64,000 nt of DNA from an uncultured bacterium. Its GTDB lineage: Bacteria; Bacteroidota; Ignavibacteria; Kapaibacteriales; UBA4661. Positions within the stretch are counted from its first letter, which is position 1, and every line of letters starts with the position of its first letter. A program made the position numbers and the translations under genes. This document shows positions 60,248-64,000 of the stretch, in pieces. Under the pieces are notes generated by a model. It did no database searches, had not been told where the DNA came from, and saw nothing but the letters and a program-made list of their open reading frames with translations. The stretch is taken from contig CALCNX010000084.1 in the NCBI GenBank assembly GCA_937899715.1, positions 186,001-250,000 of the forward strand. The letters run 5' to 3'.

Positions 60248-62650
60248 TTATTGATATGGAATATTAACGGTAATTAGGCATGGCGGACTTGACGATGCTG
60301 CCGAAGTACCTGCTTTTCGATTCACAATTTTCGCGCCAACTTTTATCGCAATCGTGCCACGCAAGATACGACTCTCTGCGGGTGGCTTTGGCGGAAGGTC
60401 TTTGACTTGAATTGTAACGGGAAATGCGCCGGTACTTGCATCAAATGAACCGGAAATGATACTGAAGCTAGTAGCATTAGCTACCCAAGTGGATGTTGCA
60501 TCAGGCTCATCCCCATTGTAAATTCTCAATACTGTGTCAGGGCTGTTATAGTCAATCTCAGCATCACCGGAAGGTTCAACATCTCCAAGCGTTGCCTTCA
60601 CACTCTTACTTGCATTTGGATCTTTATTATCAGCATCCAAAGGAACTTCAAAATCAACACCGATCCCTTTTACAACAACTTGGAAGTTATTGGGTTGCAC
60701 AGGTTTCTTGCCAGTTGGTTTCTTTACCTTGACATCAGCGCCGCCGGATTTAAGTTCTGTGATTGCACTAGAACAAGAAATATCCGGGGGCGTTTGCTCG
60801 GGGGTTGTCTCTTTGGAAAAGAGCGGTACGCGCTCACCTGTTGGCGGATATATCCAGACGATATCAGTTTTAACCTTTTTAGCTGCTGCTGGAATATTAG
60901 GACCTGTCCATCCTTCGGCATATGCGTTATCTTGATTCTTTTTTTCATTGCCTAATTGATAGTCAATCTTAAACTGCGCCAGTGGCAACTCAGCAGCGAC
61001 AAGAAGTTTACTACGCAACTGCAAACGTTTACCATAATAGAGCTTAAGACCAGCGAGGGTCTTCATACTCTTTGGATCAAGGCTGCTAGGAAGAACTGTC
61101 AAATCAGTTGAGGCGGTATCAGATTTTCCACCACCGGAGTATTCAAGTTTGATATTATACAAGCCCGCTGGTATAGGACTTTCAAAAACCATCCGATAAC
61201 GACGTTTTTTATTATTAGCTTGTGGATCAACCGATCCTCCTGCATTTGCCTCATCCAACTCTATTTTGTACTTACCCGCAAGCGATGGCGTACCTTTAAT
61301 ATCTACACTAGGGTTTCCGGGCTTAAAGTACGAACCAGGGGTAAGAGCAAATGTAATGATAGTCTTTTGTAATTTATCAAAGGTAATAATCTTAGGCTCA
61401 AGTTCGCTGATACCCGGTGCCGGCTGCTGCTGCTCGGGCTTACGCACTTGCACATCAATATCCATCGTACCACTATTTTGGTCTAGGAACGTAGAGAACC
61501 CTGGAGTCATAAGCTTTACGATATAATCATACAGTGTAATCCTGTTCAATACTTCTTCATCAGCTTTATTATTCTCACGACCTAGCTTAATAGCGGCATT
61601 AAATTCCTCTACGGCTTTGTATCGAGTATTAAAATCACCTTCGCCGTCAAACCATATATCGCGTAATTCAACTTTCCCATCAAGTTCCTTTTGCAATTCC
61701 TGCATAACAGAGCGAAGTGCTTTCACTTTCAGTTTTACGACACCGACATTTACTTGATCTTCATCAGAAATATCCTTCACACCACCTTCAAAATCCACGC
61801 CAAGAATCTTATTGGTGCTTGAGAAAAAGCGAAGTTTATACCAACCGTCTTTGCGCTCGTCGCCCGGATCGAAATTTACCGTAAAGGTACGCGCAACTAT
61901 CTTACCATTATTAACAAGATCTTTTTCAGATTTCAGGCTATCATAGAAAAAAACAGTATCCTTCATTTGGCTTGATCTCTCTAGGGCTGCACTATTTACA
62001 GCAAGATTGTAGAGAGGTTTGCGCCAACCTCCTTCAGATTTATTATATTCATATGTGGCAGGTACATCAAGTTTCAACTGGCGATTATCTATTAATGTCC
62101 AATTAAAATTACGTCCTGCTTGCTGATCAATATAGGTAGCAACATCACCGGTCTTAAATTCTCTGAGTCGCTTGCTATTATACACGCTATCCGGCAGACG
62201 GGGTGCGTTTTCTTGTGTCTCCCCTTTGGGTGTTTCAGTAAAGAAAAGCTGGTATGTTAATTCCTGTACGTTTGCCAACTTCGTAAAGGTATAGTCCTTC
62301 AGACCTTCGGCTGCATCCGCTTCTTCACCATGCTTAGCATCACTAATATCGGTTACGCCGACCTTCACACTATACGTTTTCTGACGTTTAATGCGCTGGT
62401 CTTTGGGCAAAGATTCTACGGTTGCCTTATCTTGTATAATAATAAGGTCATTCGGAGCAACGTTCATATTGAAATTGCCCGAACCGCTTTGTAATTGTGA
62501 AAGGATATTCTGCACAATTTTCATAGACTCTTTCGTCTTTTTGTGCAGACCTTCTTCAGCTTCATCGCGTTCTACGATGATGATGAGAAGTTCCAAGATA
62601 ACGGCAAGGTATAATACAAAATATACTTTGCCAGCACTGCCTTTCGACAT
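60248..62650 (-). CDS. Single-pass membrane protein with large periplasmic region (GldM-like layout)
   Basis: 800 residues from the ATG at 62650. One N-terminal transmembrane helix (VYFVLYLAVILELLIIIVER, about residues 9-28) contains a buried Glu. It is followed by a helical stretch (GLHKKTKESMKIVQNILSQL) and then several beta-rich segments, including GLYNIKLEYSGGGKSDT, LTPGSYFKPGNPSVDIKGTP and VSFEVPLD-type strands, ending GTIAIKVGAKIVNRKAGT. This layout, a short cytosolic tail, one helix, then a helical and several Ig-like periplasmic domains, recalls GldM/PorM, the type IX secretion motor shaft. Sequence identity to GldM is not evident and length is greater than usual, so this is a suggestion only. 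Confidence 0.7.
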   Translation of the reverse strand: MSKGSAGKVYFVLYLAVILELLIIIVERDEAEEGLHKKTKESMKIVQNILSQLQSGSGNFNMNVAPNDLIIIQDKATVESLPKDQRIKRQKTYSVKVGVTDISDAKHGEEADAAEGLKDYTFTKLANVQELTYQLFFTETPKGETQENAPRLPDSVYNSKRLREFKTGDVATYIDQQAGRNFNWTLIDNRQLKLDVPATYEYNKSEGGWRKPLYNLAVNSAALERSSQMKDTVFFYDSLKSEKDLVNNGKIVARTFTVNFDPGDERKDGWYKLRFFSSTNKILGVDFEGGVKDISDEDQVNVGVVKLKVKALRSVMQELQKELDGKVELRDIWFDGEGDFNTRYKAVEEFNAAIKLGRENNKADEEVLNRITLYDYIVKLMTPGFSTFLDQNSGTMDIDVQVRKPEQQQPAPGISELEPKIITFDKLQKTIITFALTPGSYFKPGNPSVDIKGTPSLAGKYKIELDEANAGGSVDPQANNKKRRYRMVFESPIPAGLYNIKLEYSGGGKSDTASTDLTVLPSSLDPKSMKTLAGLKLYYGKRLQLRSKLLVAAELPLAQFKIDYQLGNEKKNQDNAYAEGWTGPNIPAAAKKVKTDIVWIYPPTGERVPLFSKETTPEQTPPDISCSSAITELKSGGADVKVKKPTGKKPVQPNNFQVVVKGIGVDFEVPLDADNKDPNASKSVKATLGDVEPSGDAEIDYNSPDTVLRIYNGDEPDATSTWVANATSFSIISGSFDASTGAFPVTIQVKDLPPKPPAESRILRGTIAIKVGAKIVNRKAGTSAASSSPPCLITVNIPYQ

Positions 62651-62887
62651 AAACTTCGACCAATAGGGATTGGGAAAATCGTAATTTGGGAGGAGAGGCG
62701 CAAAGACTTGCTTTCTTGCCTCACTTCCAATATGCAAAAATCATAATACAAAACAAAAAATTTGTCATTTTCCACAAAAAGGACAAAATTTCTGCTGATG
62801 CCGATATGTTCTACCGTTGATTCACCAAAAAGCAAAGATTATAGCCCTTTTGATGAACCTGCATTTCTTACTCCAGCCGAGAATGTG

Positions 62888-63868
62888 TTACATATTTAAT
62901 AGCCACGCAAAAATAAGCGGTGCTACAATTGTTGCATCGGACTCAACGATAAACTTCGGTGTAGTCACGTCCAGTTTCCCCCATGTAATTTTCTCATTAG
63001 GGACTGCTCCGGAATATGAACCGTAGCTTGTTGTCGAATCGGAGATTTGGCAAAAATAACTCCAAAAAGGAATATCTGTCATTTCCATGTCTTGATAGAG
63101 CATCGGCACGACGCAGATTGGGAAGTCTCCAGCGATACCGCCACCTACTTGAAAGAATCCCACACCTTTACCTTTGGAGTTCTCAATATACCACTTCGAG
63201 AGCCACATCATATATTCGATGCCCGATTTCATAATGGATGGCTGCAATTCGCCTTTAATACAGTACGATGCAAAAATGTTGCCCATAGTCGAATCTTCCC
63301 AACCGGGTACAATAATAGGTAAATTTTTCTCCGCCGCAGCAATCATCCATGAGTTTTTAGGGTCGATTTCGTAATACTGTTTCATATCACCCGAAAGCAG
63401 CATTTTGTACATATATTCATGGGGAAAGTAACGCTCTCCACTATCTTGGGCAGCTTTCCACTGCTGGAAAATATGCTTTTGGATGCGGCGAAATGCTTCT
63501 TCTTCCGGAATGCACGTATCGGTAACACGGTTGAAACCATCTTCCAAAAGCGCCCATTCGTCCTGCGGCGACAGGTCGCGGTAATGCGGTACACGCTTAT
63601 AGTGCGTATGCGCCACAAGATTCATGATATCTTCCTCCAGATTCGCTCCGGTGCATGAAATAATCTGCACTTTATCCTGCCGAATCATTTCTGCGAGCGT
63701 CTTTCCAAGTTCCGCAGTACTCATTGCGCCGGCTAAGGTTATCATCATTTTGCCACCTTCAGCCAAATGTGTTTCATACCCTTTTGCAGCATCTACAAGG
63801 GCAGCAGCATTAAAGTGAAGGAAATTTTCTTCGATAAAGCGCGAAATTGTATTGCGTTGTATAGCCAT
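62888..63868 (-). CDS. Deoxyhypusine-synthase-like enzyme (probable polyamine aminobutyltransferase)
   Basis: 326 residues. The deoxyhypusine synthase fold is clear: GGKMMITLAGAMSTAELGK, LAEMIRQDKVQIISCTGANL with an acidic pair after it, NLPIIVPGWEDSTMGNIFA, and the catalytic-lysine segment PNEKITWGKLDV, where Lys298 aligns with the lysine of the S-W-G-K motif in eukaryotic enzymes. Eukaryotic DHS modifies eIF5A, which bacteria lack, so bacterial homologues are thought to transfer the aminobutyl group to a polyamine, forming homospermidine or similar. NAD is the expected cofactor. There are no other polyamine genes in the window. The gene stands alone, 238 bases from the membrane protein gene. 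Confidence 0.9.
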   Translation of the reverse strand: MAIQRNTISRFIEENFLHFNAAALVDAAKGYETHLAEGGKMMITLAGAMSTAELGKTLAEMIRQDKVQIISCTGANLEEDIMNLVAHTHYKRVPHYRDLSPQDEWALLEDGFNRVTDTCIPEEEAFRRIQKHIFQQWKAAQDSGERYFPHEYMYKMLLSGDMKQYYEIDPKNSWMIAAAEKNLPIIVPGWEDSTMGNIFASYCIKGELQPSIMKSGIEYMMWLSKWYIENSKGKGVGFFQVGGGIAGDFPICVVPMLYQDMEMTDIPFWSYFCQISDSTTSYGSYSGAVPNEKITWGKLDVTTPKFIVESDATIVAPLIFAWLLNM

Positions 63869-64000
63869 AAGTCGTCAAATAGAAGGGAATGAAAAGAAAC
63901 TATGGACAAAATATTATTGTGAGAGCAGGGCAAAAATAGGAAATTTTTTCGCAAGCACGCGCATAAAATCATGTAACACCCTAGAAAAAGCCCCGGCAAA

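Noticed and set aside
60248..62650. Definite GldM/PorM assignment
   Set aside because: Only the overall layout agrees. No sequence motif of GldM was recognised and the protein is several hundred residues longer than usual.
1..64000. tRNA and rRNA genes
   Set aside because: The larger intergenic gaps were read for the conserved GTTC-type T-arm and acceptor pairing; none was found. A covariance search would be decisive.

Overview
The window looks like a chromosomal segment from the Bacteroidota/Chlorobiota (FCB) group. A Kapabacteria- or Ignavibacteria-like lineage is my best guess, inferred from gene content only. The main pointers are: a fused LpxC-FabZ protein; two very large secreted proteins with C-terminal type IX secretion (Por) sorting domains and choice-of-anchor-D/ASH-like repeats; a CBM9/DUF5916-type outer-membrane protein; a Bacteroidota-style lipoprotein with an Ig-like domain; an L-lysine 6-transaminase; and a bacterial deoxyhypusine-synthase-like enzyme. 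Base composition is moderate and lower in the accessory stretch around 28-35 kb. I found no rRNA, tRNA, insertion sequence or complete prophage.

Layout. 0-1.6 kb: tail of a TonB-dependent receptor, then a compact ribosomal operon (a DUF4295-like small protein, L31, S18) closed by a good terminator. 1.6-9.9 kb: housekeeping enzymes on both strands (PolX-like PHP nuclease, MBL hydrolase, crotonase, VOC protein, DsbA-like oxidoreductase, THUMP-like methyltransferase, glycosyltransferase, Nfu protein) and a LexA-type repressor that has lost its self-cleavage residues. 9.9-18.3 kb: a giant T9SS cargo protein and an envelope block, murF-lpxD-lpxC/fabZ. 18.3-27.6 kb: a chemoreceptor, two unknown proteins, ugd, DinB, an ArsA-type ATPase, purD and a purine nucleoside phosphorylase.

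27.6-34.9 kb is an accessory, defence-like island. It holds a PIN toxin-antitoxin pair bracketed by two ~165-bp direct repeats; a PvuRts1I/AbaSI-type modified-cytosine restriction enzyme; a TPR-LuxR regulator; two tandem paralogous PD-(D/E)XK proteins, one with an intact and one with a degraded active site; and a DUF6745-like protein. The intact nuclease gene carries an in-frame 29-bp repeat pair.

34.9-47.9 kb: nucleotidyltransferase, queE, SRAP peptidase, lpxA, DinB, lysine transaminase, DJ-1, YceI, M20 peptidase, DCC protein, a methyltransferase-like membrane protein and a CBM9-type barrel. 47.9-48.5 kb is AT-rich and almost gene-free. 48.5-62.7 kb, all on the minus strand, is an envelope cluster: a membrane-anchored periplasmic protein, two exported barrel-like proteins, a VWA-OmpA protein, a glycine-rich T9SS cargo and a lipoprotein. 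A deoxyhypusine-synthase-like gene closes the window.

Two dispersed copies of a ~120-bp element (1.65 kb and 36.1 kb), one with perfect 15-bp terminal inverted repeats, point to a mobile or structural repeat family. The observations most worth following are the nuclease/pseudo-nuclease pair, the apparently non-cleavable LexA, the repeat-flanked toxin-antitoxin cassette and the unknown envelope cluster.
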